Source: MR-S7 sp000400995 (GTDB taxonomy: Bacteria; Pseudomonadota; Gammaproteobacteria; Burkholderiales; Burkholderiaceae_C). Taken from it: a stretch of 64,000 nucleotides of DNA. Positions 9,667 to 20,053 of the stretch are shown in pieces. Position 1 is the first letter of the stretch. Each line of letters begins with the position of its first letter. Under the pieces are notes generated by a model. The model had not been told where the DNA came from, did no database searches, and was given only the letters and a program-made list of their open reading frames with translations. Made by a program: the position numbers and the translations under genes. The DNA is taken from NCBI RefSeq assembly GCF_045291395.1, contig NZ_CP152342.1, forward strand, positions 62,001-126,000, given 5' to 3'.

Positions 9667-10536
9667 ATGAAACGCATCGCGCTTTTTCTGTTGACCAACG
9701 TCGCCGTCGTGGTGGTGCTGGGCATCGTCGCCAGCCTGCTCGGCGTGAACCGCTACCTCACCGCCAACGGCCTGAACCTGGGGGCGCTGCTGGGCTTCGC
9801 CTTCATCATGGGCTTCGGCGGCGCCATCATCTCGCTGCTCATGAGCAAGCCCATCGCCAAGATGAGCATGGGCGTGCAGATCATCAACGAGCCGCGCAAC
9901 GCTGACGAGGCCTGGATCGTGGAGACCGTGCGCCGCTTCTCCGAGAAGGCTGGCATCCAGATGCCCGAGGTCGGCATCTACCAGGGCGATCCCAACGCCT
10001 TCGCCACCGGCGCGTTCAAGAACTCGGCCCTGGTGGCCGTTTCCACCGGCCTGCTGCAGGGCATGACGCGCGAGGAGGTCGAGGCCGTCATCGGCCACGA
10101 GGTCGCGCACGTGGCCAACGGCGACATGGTGACCATGGCGCTGATCCAGGGCGTGATGAACACTTTCGTCGTGTTCCTCTCGCGCGTGATCGGCTACGCG
10201 GTGGACAGCTTCCTGCGCAAGAACGACGAGAACAGCTCCGGCCCCGGCATCGGCTACTTCGTCACCACCATCGTGCTCGACATCCTGCTGGGCTTCCTGG
10301 CCGCCATCATCGTGGCGTGGTTCTCGCGCCAGCGCGAGTTCCGCGCCGACGCGGGTGCCGCGCAGCTCATGGGCCGCAAGCAGCCGATGATCAATGCGCT
10401 GTACCGCCTGGGCGGCATGCACCCGGGCGAGATGCCCAAGAGCCTGCAGGCGATGGGCATCACGGGCAGCATCGGCAAGCTGTTCAGTTCGCACCCGCCC
10501 ATCGAGGAGCGCGTGGCCGCGCTGCAGCAGGGCTGA
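9667..10536 (+). CDS. htpX: Heat-shock membrane protease HtpX
   Basis: Zinc metalloprotease (M48B) of the inner membrane that degrades misfolded membrane proteins. 289 residues, normal length. Two N-terminal membrane helices (about 5-25 and 35-55), catalytic HEVAH in [15 protein letters not shown], two further hydrophobic segments, and the downstream zinc-ligand region [18 protein letters not shown]. Start ATG 9667 follows GTGGAGAACC. A heat-shock-type promoter precedes it and a strong terminator follows, so it is a single-gene unit. Confidence 0.96.
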   Translation: MKRIALFLLTNVAVVVVLGIVASLLGVNRYLTANGLNLGALLGFAFIMGFGGAIISLLMSKPIAKMSMGVQIINEPRNADEAWIVETVRRFSEKAGIQMPEVGIYQGDPNAFATGAFKNSALVAVSTGLLQGMTREEVEAVIGHEVAHVANGDMVTMALIQGVMNTFVVFLSRVIGYAVDSFLRKNDENSSGPGIGYFVTTIVLDILLGFLAAIIVAWFSRQREFRADAGAAQLMGRKQPMINALYRLGGMHPGEMPKSLQAMGITGSIGKLFSSHPPIEERVAALQQG

Positions 10537-10566
10537 CCGCCTCGCGTCTTTACCCGGCCTTCACAC

Positions 10567-10597
10567 AGCCCCTGTCAACACCCGGCAGGGGCTTTTT
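10567..10597 (+). terminator. Rho-independent terminator of htpX
   Basis: AGCCCCTG (10567-10574) pairs with CAGGGGCT (10586-10593) and is followed by a T run ending at 10597. Confidence 0.9.
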
Positions 10598-10631
10598 CGT
10601 TGAAGGGGTATCACGTTCCCGGGAGCATGCC

Positions 10632-10967
10632 GTGAGATTCCTTCGACCTTCTTTCCTCGCCGCAGCCGCCGCCAGCGTGCTGCTCGGCGGCTGCGTGGTG
10701 GCGCCCGCCTATCCCGTGGCTGGGCCCGGCGAAGCCGTCTATGCGCCCATGGCGCCGCCGCCGGTCTACACCGAAGTCGTGCCTGTGGCGCCGTCCCCCG
10801 TGCACGTATGGATCAACGGCTACTGGGGCTGGGGCGGCAGCCGCTACGACTGGCGGCCCGGGCACTGGGCAGTACCGCCGCGCCCGGGCTACGTGTGGCA
10901 CCCGCGCCAGTGGCAGCCCGGCCCGCGTGGCTGGCAACCGCGTGGGGGGCGCTGGGGGCCGCGCTAG
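10632..10967 (+). CDS. YXWGXW-repeat lipoprotein
   Basis: 111 residues. A short signal peptide ends in the lipobox LLGGC. The C-terminal half is rich in Trp, Tyr, Pro and Gly with repeats such as INGYWGWGG, YDWRPGHWAVPPRPGYVW and HPRQWQPG, the pattern of the small YXWGXW envelope proteins; function unknown. It begins at GTG 10632, shortly after the htpX terminator. Its stop shares 4 nt with the stop end of the convergent LysR gene (10964-10967), so the two mRNAs would overlap. Confidence 0.75.
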   Translation: MRFLRPSFLAAAAASVLLGGCVVAPAYPVAGPGEAVYAPMAPPPVYTEVVPVAPSPVHVWINGYWGWGGSRYDWRPGHWAVPPRPGYVWHPRQWQPGPRGWQPRGGRWGPR

Positions 10968-11848
10968 GCCGTTGCCTTCTCCAGCAGGAAATCGATGCAG
11001 GTGCGCACCGCGCGCGTCTGGTGGCGGTTGGGCATGTAGAGCAGGTACATGCGCGTGCCGAAGATGCTCAGGCGGTAGTCCTGCAGCGTGGTCAGCACCG
11101 CGCCTGCGGCCACCTGGTCCTGCACCACGTAGTCGGGCACCACGCCCACGCCCAGGCCCGCGAGGATGGCCGAGCGCAGGAAGGGGAAGTGCTCGGAGAT
11201 CAGCGTGGGCTCCAGCAGCACCTCGTGGCGTTCCTCGCCCTGGTAGGCCGACAGGCGCAGCTGCCGCCCCACGGCGCCCGAGGTGACGACCGGCGCGGTG
11301 CGCAGTTCCTGCAGCGTGCGCGGCAGGCCGTGCTGCTCGGCCCAGGCGCGCGAGGCGCAGGCGAGGTAGCACACGTCGCCCAGGCTGCGCGCCACCAGGG
11401 ACAGCGGCGGCTCCTGGATCACGCGGATGGCGATGTCCACTTCGTCGCGCAGGTTGTCGGCGCGGTTCTCGAACAGCACGTCGAGCACGATGCGCGGGTA
11501 CTGCCGCTTGAACTCGATCAGCCAGTCGCCCATCACCATCTGCCCGTAGCCGCTGGGCACGCTGATGCCCACGCGGCCCTGCAGCTCCTGGCCCAGGCTG
11601 GTGACCGTCTCGCGCGCGGCCAGCATCTCGTTGCGGATGTTGCGGCCGTGCTCGTAGAGGCGCAGGCCCACCTCGGTGGGCTCCATGCGCCGCGTGGTGC
11701 GGCGCAGCAGTTGCACGCCCACGGACTTCTCGAGCTGCGCGAGGTGGTAGCTCACGTTGGCGCGCGTCATCTTGAGCTTGCGCGCGGCCTGGCTCAGGTT
11801 GCCGCAGTCCACGATTTCCACGAAGAGGCTGAGCGCGGTGAGGTCCAT
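10964..11848 (-). CDS. LysR-type regulator of the adjacent acyl-CoA operon
   Basis: 294 residues: N-terminal winged HTH (MDLTALSLFVEIVDCGNLSQ, then MTRANVSYHLAQLEKSVGVQLL) and an effector domain of the CrgA-like group. It diverges from the operon starting at 11968 with only 119 bp between, which holds a perfect-arm palindrome. This is the standard arrangement for a LysR protein that controls both itself and the divergent operon; the inducer is probably a pathway acid or its CoA ester (inference). Confidence 0.9.
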   Translation of the reverse strand: MDLTALSLFVEIVDCGNLSQAARKLKMTRANVSYHLAQLEKSVGVQLLRRTTRRMEPTEVGLRLYEHGRNIRNEMLAARETVTSLGQELQGRVGISVPSGYGQMVMGDWLIEFKRQYPRIVLDVLFENRADNLRDEVDIAIRVIQEPPLSLVARSLGDVCYLACASRAWAEQHGLPRTLQELRTAPVVTSGAVGRQLRLSAYQGEERHEVLLEPTLISEHFPFLRSAILAGLGVGVVPDYVVQDQVAAGAVLTTLQDYRLSIFGTRMYLLYMPNRHQTRAVRTCIDFLLEKATA

Positions 11849-11858
11849 GGGGCTTGAT

Positions 11859-11877
11859 CGTCAAATGATGTTTGACG
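11859..11877. promoter_or_regulatory. LysR-type operator palindrome
   Basis: CGTCAAA, 5-nt spacer, TTTGACG: exact 7-bp arms and the T-N11-A layout of LysR recognition sites, placed between the divergent regulator and operon. A further TTTGTCAACG lies just right and may be a second half-site. Confidence 0.6.
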
Positions 11878-11967
11878 GTTTGTCAACGGGGCCTGGGATT
11901 GTAAAGACGGATTGTCGCCAACAGAATCCCGGCACCGTTCACAACGACCTTTCGAGAGACATCCGCC

Positions 11968-14069
11968 ATGCCCGCTTCTCCCGTCCACACCACCCGCCAG
12001 GGCTCCGTGCTGGTGGTGCGCATCGACAACCCGCCCGTCAACGCGCTGGGCCAAGCCGTGCGCGCCGGGCTGCTGGCCGCCGTGGAGCAGGCCGATGCCG
12101 ATGCCGCCGTCCAGGCCGTGCTGATCGTGGGCGAGGGCAAGGCCTTCATCGCGGGCGCGGACATCCGCGAGTTCGGCAAGCCGCCCGTGCCGCCCTCGCT
12201 GCCCGAGGTCTGCGACCGCATCGAAGCCTCCGGCAAGATCGTCGTCGCTTCCATCCACGGCCCGGCGCTGGGCGGCGGGCTGGAAATCGCCATGTCGGCC
12301 CACTACCGCGTGGCGCTGCCCGCTGCCAGGCTGGGCCTGCCCGAGGTGAACCTGGGCCTGCTGCCCGGCGCGGGCGGCACGCAGCGCGCGCCGCGCCTGA
12401 TGGGCGCCAGGGCCGCCGCCGAATTGATGCTGAGCGGCAAGCACCTCTCCGCCAAGGCCGCGCAGGCCGCCGGCCTGGTGGACAAGCTGGTGGAGGGCGA
12501 TAGTGCCGAGGCCGTGGGCCTGGCCTACGCCAACGAACTGCTGGCCCGGAACGCCCCGCCGCGCCGCACGCGTGACCTGCAGATGGCGGACAAGGCCGCC
12601 GCGCTGGCCGACCTGGACGCGCTGGCTGCCGAGACGGCCAGGAAGTCGCGTGGCCTGTTCTCGCCGCTCAGGATCGTCGAATGCGTGCGCGCCGCCGTGG
12701 AGCTGCCCTTCGCCGAAGGCCAGGCCAGGAGCGCGCGCTGTTCGTCGAATGCCTGGACAGCCCGCAGCGCGCCGGCCTGGTGCACGCCTTCTTCGCCGAA
12801 CGCGAGACGGCGAAGATCCCCGAGGCCAAGGCCGCACGGCCGCGCCCCTTCCACCGGATCGCCATCATCGGCGGCGGTACCATGGGCGCGGGCATCACCG
12901 TGTCGGCGCTGGATGCGGGCCTGCCCGTGACCATGATCGAGCGCGATGCAGAGTCCATCGCGCGCGGCCGCAAGAACGTGGAGAAGGTCTACGACGGCCT
13001 GATCGCCAAGGGCCGCATGACGCCCGAGGCCAAGGCCGCCGTGATGGCGCGCTACACGCCTTCGACGAGCTACGACGACATCCGCGACGTGGACCTCGTG
13101 ATCGAGGCGGTGTTCGAGGACCTGGACGTCAAGAAGGCCGTGTTCGAGGAGCTCGACCGCGTGTGCAAGAACGGCGCCGTGCTCGCCACCAACACCTCGT
13201 ACCTCGACATCGACGCCATCGCCGCTGCCACCCGCCGCCCGCAGGACGTGATCGGACTGCACTTCTTCAGCCCGGCCAACATCATGAAGCTGCTGGAGAT
13301 CGTGGTGCCCGCCCAGGCCGCGCCCGACGTGGTGACCACCGCGTTCGAGCTGGCCAAGAAGATGAAGAAGGTGCCGGTGCGCGCGGGCGTGTGCGACGGC
13401 TTCATCGGCAACCGCATCCTGGCCGTCTACAAGCAGGCCGCCGACTACATCATGGAAGACGGCGCCAGTCCCTACGAGATCGACGAGGCCGTGCGCGGCT
13501 TCGGCTACCCCATGGGGCCGTTCCAGGTGACCGACCTGGCCGGCGGCGACATCGGCTGGGCCACGCGCAAGCGCCGCGCAGCCACGCGCGACCCCCGGGC
13601 GCGCTACGTGGAGATCGCGGACCGCATCTGCGAGCGCGGCTGGTTCGGCCAGAAGACGGGCCGGGGCTTCTACCTCTACCCGCAGGGCGCGCGCACCGGC
13701 CAGCCCGACCCCGAGGTGCTCGCCATCGTCGATGCCGAGCGCGCCAGGAAGGGCATCACGCCGCGCCCATTCACCCCTCAGGAAATCATGCACCGCTACA
13801 TGGCCGCGATGGTCAACGAAGGCGCGAAGGTGCTGGAAGAGGGCATCGCGCTGCGCCCGCTCGACATCGACGTGACCTTCCTCTCCGGCTACGGCTTCCC
13901 GCGCTGGCGCGGCGGCCCCATGAAGTGGGCCGACATGACGGGGCTGGACAAGGTGCTGGCGGACATCCGCGCATTCGCCCACGAAGACCCGCTGTTCTGG
14001 AAGCCCGCGCCACTGCTGGAAAAACTGGTGGCAGAAGGCAGGAACTTCGACAGCCTGAATCAAAAATAA
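11968..14069 (+). CDS. Enoyl-CoA hydratase / 3-hydroxyacyl-CoA dehydrogenase fusion, PimF/FadJ-like (frameshifted)
   Basis: Bifunctional beta-oxidation enzyme of about 700 residues. The N-terminal crotonase domain has the oxyanion-hole sequences [11 protein letters not shown] and [21 protein letters not shown] plus the catalytic [16 protein letters not shown]. The second part is an NAD-binding dehydrogenase: [27 protein letters not shown], the catalytic histidine in GLHFFSPA, and a C-terminal [21 protein letters not shown]. The frame shifts at 12728-12729: GG where GGG would restore [17 protein letters not shown] reading. With one base added the protein is whole. First gene of the operon. Its stop lies in a degenerate repeat-A block. 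Confidence 0.88.
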
Positions 14070-14160
14070 GAGCGGCTTGCGCTTGTCTCTCGGGGTTTTC
14101 AGCATCAAAACATGTTGAAAACCACGGATGGATGACGCAAGCAGCTATCAAAACCAAAGC
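14066..14160. repeat. Degenerate, composite repeat family A block
   Basis: A forward half (AGCGGCTTGCGCTTG) next to the hydratase stop faces a reverse half near 14132-14154 (GACGCAAGCAGCTATCAAAAC). Between them lies a TTTTCA...TGAAAA-like hairpin. Perhaps two copies inserted head to head. Confidence 0.4.
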
Positions 14161-14178
14161 ACCCAAGGAGCGCACGCC

Positions 14179-15375
14179 ATGCGCGAAGCCGTCATCGTTT
14201 CCACCGCACGCACGCCGCTGGCCAAATCCCACCGCGGCGAATTCAACGTCACCCCCGGCGCGCAGCTGGCCGCCTATTCGGTGCGCGCCGCCGTCGAGCG
14301 CTCCCAGGTCGATCCGGGCCTGCTCGAAGACCTGGTCCTCGGCTGCGGCTTTCCCGAGGGCACGACGGGCCGCAACATCGGCCGCCAGGCCGCGCTGCGC
14401 GCCGGGCTGCCGGTGACGGTGGGCGGCACGGTCATCAACCGCTACTGCTCCTCGGGCCTGCAGGCCATCGCCGTGGCGGCGGGCCGCATCGTCGTGGAAG
14501 GCGTGCCCGCCATCGTCGCGGGCGGCGTGGAAAGCATCTCGCTGATGCGCCCGCACGGCAAGACGCCGACCGACACCGACCCGTGGCTGGCCGAGCACAA
14601 GAGCGCCGTGTTCATGGAGATGATCGACACCGCCGACATCGTGGCCCGGCGCTACGGCATCTCGCGCGAGGACCAGGACGCCTTCGCGCTGCAGAGCCAG
14701 CAGCGCACCGCCGCGGCGCAGGCCGCCGGGGTGTTCGCCGACGAGATCGTCGCCTGCGACACGCGCATGGCCGAGAAGAACAAGGAAACCGGCGAGCTCA
14801 CCTGCAAGGACGTGACGGTGCGCATGGACAACTGCAACCGCCCCGCGACCACGCTGGAGGGCCTGGCCCAACTGGAGCCCGTGAAGGGGCCGGACAAGTT
14901 CATCACCGCGGGCAACGCCTCGCAGCTCTCCGACGGCTCCGCCGCCTGCGTGTTGATGGAAGCCAGGGAAGCCGAGCGCCGCGGCCTACAGCCGCTGGGC
15001 GCGTTCCGCGGTTTCTCCGTCGCGGGCTGCGAGCCCGACGAGATGGGCATCGGCCCCGTGTTCGCCGTGCCGCGCCTTTTGGAGCGCACGGGCCTCACGG
15101 TGGACGACATCGATCTGTGGGAGCTGAACGAGGCCTTCGCCTCGCAGGCCCTGTACTGCCAGCGCAGGCTGGGCATTCCGATGGAGCGCCTCAACGTCAA
15201 CGGCGGCGCCATCTCCATCGGCCACCCCTTCGGCATGACGGGCGCGCGCCTGGCCGGGCACCTCCTGCTCGAAGGGCGCCGGCGCAAAGCCCGGGACGCG
15301 TCAGTCAAGTGGGGCGTGGTGACCATGTGCATCGGCGGCGGCATGGGCGCGGCCGGGCTGTTCGAAATTTTCTGA
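14179..15375 (+). CDS. Acetyl-CoA acyltransferase (thiolase), PimB-like
   Basis: Cleaves 3-ketoacyl-CoA with free CoA to release acetyl-CoA. 398 residues, normal size. The nucleophile cysteine is in NRYCSSGLQ, the histidine in [15 protein letters not shown] and the second cysteine in [13 protein letters not shown] 14179 is supported by AAGGAG upstream. Sits between the hydratase/dehydrogenase and the acyl-CoA dehydrogenase pair, the gene neighbourhood of pim-type operons. Substrate chain length cannot be told from sequence. Confidence 0.92.
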   Translation: MREAVIVSTARTPLAKSHRGEFNVTPGAQLAAYSVRAAVERSQVDPGLLEDLVLGCGFPEGTTGRNIGRQAALRAGLPVTVGGTVINRYCSSGLQAIAVAAGRIVVEGVPAIVAGGVESISLMRPHGKTPTDTDPWLAEHKSAVFMEMIDTADIVARRYGISREDQDAFALQSQQRTAAAQAAGVFADEIVACDTRMAEKNKETGELTCKDVTVRMDNCNRPATTLEGLAQLEPVKGPDKFITAGNASQLSDGSAACVLMEAREAERRGLQPLGAFRGFSVAGCEPDEMGIGPVFAVPRLLERTGLTVDDIDLWELNEAFASQALYCQRRLGIPMERLNVNGGAISIGHPFGMTGARLAGHLLLEGRRRKARDASVKWGVVTMCIGGGMGAAGLFEIF

Positions 15376-15389
15376 GGATCACACGCATC

Positions 15390-16585
15390 ATGGATCTGCA
15401 ATTCACCCCGAAGAACTCGCCTTCCGCGAGGAAGTGCGCGCCTTTCTGAAGGACAAGCTCAGCCCCGCGCTGGCGAACAGGGTCAAGGGCGGCCTGATCC
15501 TGGGCAAGCAGGACCTGGAGGGCTGGCACGCCGCGCTGAACGAACGCGGCTGGCTGGCCAACCATTGGCCCGCGCAGTGGGGCGGCCCCGGCTGGAGCGC
15601 GGTACAGAAGTTCATCTTCGAGCACGAGTGCGCGCTGGCGGGCTCGCCGCGCATCGTGCCCTTCGGCGTGAGCATGCTCGGCCCCGTGCTCATCAAGTAC
15701 GGCAGCGAGGTGCAGAAGCAATACTGGCTGCCGCGCATCCTGAGCGGCGAAGACTGGTGGTGTCAGGGCTATTCGGAGCCGGGCGCGGGCTCCGACCTGG
15801 CCTCGGTCAAGACCACGGCGGTGCGCGATGGCGACCACTACCTCGTCAACGGCCAGAAGACCTGGACCACGCTGGGCCAGCACGCCAACATGATCTTCTG
15901 CCTGGTGCGCACCAACAAGGAGGCCAAGGCCCAGGCGGGCATCAGCTTCCTGCTGGTGGACATGAACACGCCCGGCGTGGAGGTGCGCCCCATCATCACG
16001 CTGGACGGCGAGCACGAGGTCAACGAGGTCTTCTTCACCGACGTGAAGGTGCCCGTGGAGAACCTGGTGGGCGAGGAGGACAAGGGCTGGACCTACGCCA
16101 AGTACCTGCTGACCTACGAGCGCACCAACATCGCGGGCGTGGGCTTCTCGGTCGCCAGCCTGGACAAGCTCAAGGCCGTCGCCAGCCGCATGCTGTGCAA
16201 CGGCAAGCCTTTGTCGCAGGACCCGCTGTTCGCCGCGCGCGTGGCGCGCGTCGAGATCGACCTGGAGAACATGAAGACCACCAACCTGCGCGTGATCGCC
16301 GCCGTGGCCGGCGGCGGCGTGCCGGGCGCGGAAAGCTCCATGCTCAAGATCAAGGGCACCGAGATCCGCCAGGAAATCCTGTCGCTGATCCGGCGCGCCA
16401 TGGGCCCGTACGCCGCGCCCTTCGTGGAAGAGGCCATGCATGGCCGCGGCAGCGAGCCGCCGATCGGCCCCGAGGAGGCCGTCTCCGCCGCAGCCGCCTA
16501 CTTCAACCACCGCAAGCTGTCCATCTTCGGCGGCTCCAACGAAATCCAGAAAAACATCATCTCCAAGATGATCCTCGGCCTCTGA
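15390..16585 (+). CDS. Acyl-CoA dehydrogenase, large subunit, PimC-like (frameshifted near start)
   Basis: FAD enzyme that introduces the alpha,beta double bond into an acyl-CoA. About 398 residues. FAD/substrate sequences WWCQGYSEPGAGSDLASV and VNGQKTWTTLGQHA are present, and the C-terminal FGGSNEIQKNII aligns with the end of the family. The glutamate of TYERTNIAG is in the region used as catalytic base by isovaleryl/long-chain enzymes (inference). The proper start, ATG 15390 (MDLQFTP...), is out of frame with the rest: the C run at 15406-15409 has four bases where five are needed for TPEELAFREEVRAF. It pairs with the next gene as a two-subunit enzyme. Confidence 0.9.
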
Positions 16586-16604
16586 CCGGAAAAGGAATCG
16601 CGCC

Positions 16605-17744
16605 ATGAACTTCGAGCACACCGAAGACCGCCGCATGCTGGCGGACACCTTGAACCGATTCGTCTCCGAGCAGTACGGCATCGAGCACCGCAACCGGCTG
16701 GCCTACGGCGAAGAGGGCCACAGCCCCGGGCTCTACGCGCAGTTCGCCGAACTGGGCGCCATCGGCGCGCTGTTTCCCGAGTCCGCCGGCGGTTTCGGCG
16801 GCGTGGGCTTCGACATCAGCGTGGTGTTCGAGGCGCTGGGCCGGGGCATCGTGGCCGAGCCGCTGCTGGGCGCGCTGGTCGTGGGCCAGGCGCTGGTCGC
16901 CGCGGGCACCGATGCGCAGCAGCAGAGGCTGGAAGACATCATCGCCGGCAGCGTGGTCGCAGCGCTGGCGCACGACGAGCCGGGCAGCCACTACGAGCTG
17001 AGCCATGTCGCCACCACGGCTGCCCGCGCAGGCGGCGGCTGGGTGCTGAATGGCGCCAAGGGCGTGGTGGCCTTCGGTGAGAAGGCCGGCCTGCTGCTGG
17101 TGTCTGCGCGCACCTCGGGCGGCCAGTACGACGAGGCCGGCATCAGCCTGTTCCTGGTGGACGGTGGCGCTGCGGGCATCGCCCGGCGCGGCTACCAGTG
17201 TTTCGAGGGCGGCCGCGGGGCCGAGCTGACGTTCAGCGACGTGCATCTGCCCGCCGACGCGCTGCTGGGCGCCGAAGGCCTGGGCCATGCGGTGCTGGAG
17301 CGCATCCAGGGCTACGCGCTGCTGGCGCTGGCCTCGGAGTCGGTGGGCGCGATGGACGTGGCCAAGCAGTTCACGCTGGAATACCTGCAGACGCGCAAGC
17401 AGTTCGGCGTGGCCATCGGCACCTTCCAGGCGCTGCAGCACCGCATGGCCGACGTGCTGCTCGAAGTCGAGCAGGCGCGCTCGGCCGTCATCAACGCGGC
17501 CGACGCCATCGACAACGCTACGGGAGCAGCGCGCGAGAAGGCCCTTTCCGCCGCGAAATACACCGTGGGCTGCGTGGGCACGAAGGTGGCGCAGGAGAGC
17601 ATCCAGATGCACGGCGGCATCGGCATGACCTGGGAGCTGCCGCTGGCGCACTACGCCAAGCGGCTGGTGATGATTGACCACCAGTTCGGTGACGAGGACC
17701 ACCACCTCGCCCGCTTCATCGCGCTAGGCAGGCAGCGGCCATGA
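16605..17744 (+). CDS. Acyl-CoA dehydrogenase, small subunit, PimD-like
   Basis: 379 residues, acyl-CoA dehydrogenase fold: N-terminal helical part, FLVDGGAAGIARRGY, the FAD contact TRKQFGVAIGTFQALQH and QMHGGIGMTWELPL near the end. The helix that in the large subunit carries YERT reads ALLALASESVGAMD, and the glutamate seems absent, so this chain may be structural and the large subunit catalytic (inference). 19 nt after the large subunit, and its stop overlaps the CoA-transferase start by 4 nt (ATGA). Confidence 0.9.
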   Translation: MNFEHTEDRRMLADTLNRFVSEQYGIEHRNRLAYGEEGHSPGLYAQFAELGAIGALFPESAGGFGGVGFDISVVFEALGRGIVAEPLLGALVVGQALVAAGTDAQQQRLEDIIAGSVVAALAHDEPGSHYELSHVATTAARAGGGWVLNGAKGVVAFGEKAGLLLVSARTSGGQYDEAGISLFLVDGGAAGIARRGYQCFEGGRGAELTFSDVHLPADALLGAEGLGHAVLERIQGYALLALASESVGAMDVAKQFTLEYLQTRKQFGVAIGTFQALQHRMADVLLEVEQARSAVINAADAIDNATGAAREKALSAAKYTVGCVGTKVAQESIQMHGGIGMTWELPLAHYAKRLVMIDHQFGDEDHHLARFIALGRQRP

Positions 17745-18962
17745 CGCAGGAGCTGGACCTGCCCCTGGCCGGGGTGCGCGTGCTCGACCTCTCGCGCGTG
17801 TTCGCCGGGCCGCTGTGCGGCCAGGTGCTGGCCGACTTCGGTGCCGAGGTCATCAAGGTGGAGCATCCGTCCCGCGGCGACGACACGCGCGACTGGGGCC
17901 TGCGCATCGGCAAGACCGAGACCACCTACTACAACAGCATGAACCGCAACAAGCGGTCCATCACCGTCGATCTGCAGACCCCCGAGGGCACCAGGATCAT
18001 CCACGACCTGCTGCCCGCGTGCGACGTAGTGATCCACAACTTCAAGACCGGGGGCGCCGAGAAGCTGGGCCTGGGCTACGCGCAGCTCAAGGCCATCAAA
18101 CCCGACCTGGTCTATTGCGCCGTGGCGGGCTACGACAGCAGCGGCCCCGAGGCCGCGCGCCCCGGCTACGACCTCGTGATCCAGGCGGAGGCCGGGCTCA
18201 TGGCGCTCAACGGCGAGGCGGGCACCCCTGCCGCTGAAGTTCGGCGTGGCCGTGGTCGATCTGATGACCGGCATGTACGCGGCGCAGGCCGTGCTGGCCG
18301 CGCTGCTGCGGCGCGAGCGCACGGGCAAGGGCCGCCTGATCGAGATGGCGCTGTACGACTGCGGCCTGATGGTCACCGGCTACTACGGGCTGGAAGCGCT
18401 CCACCTGGGCCACGCGCCGCCGCGCTGGGGCAACGCCCACCCGTCCATCGTGCCCTACGGCATGTACGAGTCGGCGGACGGCCCGCTCATCATCGCCGTG
18501 GGCAACAACGCCCAGTTCGAGAAGTTCTGCCGCCTGTGCCTCGAGCGGCCGGACATCGCCCGGGACGAGCGCTTCGCCACCAACGTCAACCGCGCCAGGC
18601 ACCGCGACGCGCTGGTGCCGCTGCTCAACGGGCTGATCCGCGCCTTGCCGCGCGCCGTGCTGCTGGAGCGCCTGACGGCGGCGGGCATTCCCTGCGGCGA
18701 GGTGGCCGGGCTGCACGAGGCGCTGACCAGCGAGCGCACGCGCCGCGGCCGGCTGGTGCAGGACCTGCCGCACCCCGTCGCGGGCACCACGCCGGTGTTC
18801 GCGCCGCCCTACCGGCTGGACGGCCAGCGCCTGCCCATCCGCAACGCGCCGCCCACGCTGGGCGAGGGCACGCGCGACGTGCTCAAGCAGCTGCTGTCCA
18901 TGAGCGACGAGCAACTCCAGATGCTCAAGGACAAGGGCGTGCTGACGCTGCCCCGGGGCTGA
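17741..18962 (+). CDS. CaiB/BaiF (class III) CoA-transferase (frameshifted)
   Basis: Moves CoA between acyl-CoA donor and carboxylic-acid acceptor through an aspartyl thioester. About 405 residues. N-terminal LAGVRVLDLSRVFAGPLCGQVLADFGAEVIKVE is the family hallmark. The catalytic aspartate is expected in the LVIQAEAGLMALNG region and was not assigned with confidence. The frame breaks near 18225-18228: GTPAAEV before, KFGVAVVDLMTGMYAAQAV after. The offset fits one extra C (or two lost bases), unlike the single losses elsewhere. Likely supplies CoA to the pathway acid alongside, or instead of, the ligase at 23936. Confidence 0.87.
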
Positions 18963-19006
18963 ACCTCAAAGGCGTATCCACGCCGCATCACGACAAGGAG
19001 ACAGAC

Positions 19007-20014
19007 ATGAAGACATCCATCACGCGCCGCACCGTCCTGCAAGGCTTGGCCGCCGTGGGCGGCGGCTGCCTGCCGGGCGCCGGCGCCATCGCGCAGGCCG
19101 GCAAGGCCGCCTGGCCCGCCAGGCCCATCCGCGTGGTCGTGCCCTTCAATGCGGGCGGCGCCACCGACATCATCGCCCGCACGCTGGGCGAAGCCCTCGC
19201 GCAGCGCGTGGGCCAGCCCGTGGTCATCGACAACAAGGGCGGCGCGGCGGGCATCCTGGGCACGGACAACGTCGCCAAGTCGCCGGCGGACGGCCACACG
19301 CTGCTGGTGTCCCTGAGCACCTCGATGCTCATCAACCAGTTCCTCTATGCCAAGCTGCCCTACAACCCGCAGAAGGACCTGGAGCTGATCACCCAGATCG
19401 CCGCGGCGCCGGTCACGCTGGTGGTGCACCCCTCGGTGCCCGCGGGCAACATGAAGGAGCTGCTGGCCTACGTGAAGGCCCACAAGGGCAAGCTCTCCTA
19501 CGGCTCCTGGGGCGTGGGCTCGTACGCGCACCTGGGTGGCGCCTACATGAGCAAGACGATGGACGCCGACATGATCCACTCGGCCTACAAGGGCGAGGCG
19601 CCCATGATCCAGGACCTGCTCGGCGGCCAGCTGCAGCTGTGCTTCTCCAGCGCGCTCAACACCAAGCCCTTCATCGACGCGGGCCGCCTCAAGGCCATCG
19701 GCGTGACGGGCCGCGAGCGCATGGAAATCCTGCCCCAGCTGCCCACCATCCACGAGCAGGGCGTGCAGGACGATGCGTATTCCATCGCCGGCTGGGTGGC
19801 GATGGGCGCGCCCGCCGGCACCCCCCAGTCCATCGTGGACCAGCTCTCCGCCCACGTGGCCGAGATCGCCAAGGAGCCCAAGATGCTGGAGCGCATCCGG
19901 GGCGCGGGCTTCATGCCCCTGATGAACAGCCCCGCCGCCTTCCGCGAGAACTACCGGCGCGACCTGCCCATCTGGAAGTCGCTGGTCGAGCTGGCCGGCG
20001 CCAAGCTGGACTGA
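19007..20014 (+). CDS. Bug (TctC) tripartite tricarboxylate receptor protein, first of four
   Basis: Periplasmic solute-binding protein for small carboxylic acids. 335 residues. The signal is Tat-like (ITRRTVLQGLAAVGGG). Family sequences: PIRVVVPFNAGGATDIIAR, VIDNKGGAAGILGTD and the ADGHTLL turn. ATG 19007 follows AAGGAGACAGAC. Very close to the third copy (21124), sharing long stretches such as HPSVPAGNMKELLAY and YKGEAPM, so the two look like a tandem duplication. No TctA or TctB membrane gene lies in the window. Confidence 0.92.
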   Translation: MKTSITRRTVLQGLAAVGGGCLPGAGAIAQAGKAAWPARPIRVVVPFNAGGATDIIARTLGEALAQRVGQPVVIDNKGGAAGILGTDNVAKSPADGHTLLVSLSTSMLINQFLYAKLPYNPQKDLELITQIAAAPVTLVVHPSVPAGNMKELLAYVKAHKGKLSYGSWGVGSYAHLGGAYMSKTMDADMIHSAYKGEAPMIQDLLGGQLQLCFSSALNTKPFIDAGRLKAIGVTGRERMEILPQLPTIHEQGVQDDAYSIAGWVAMGAPAGTPQSIVDQLSAHVAEIAKEPKMLERIRGAGFMPLMNSPAAFRENYRRDLPIWKSLVELAGAKLD

Positions 20015-20053
20015 CCCGTGACGCAGCCGATTTTCACCATCAAGGAGGCAAGT

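Noticed and set aside
12525..14108. Long minus-strand frames opposite the acyl-CoA operon and elsewhere
   Set aside because: His/Arg/Gly-rich composition with no domain, typical of antisense frames in GC-rich DNA.
12728..18228. Operon genes as pseudogenes
   Set aside because: Each shift is one base with conserved sequence on both sides, and essential genes elsewhere show the same pattern.
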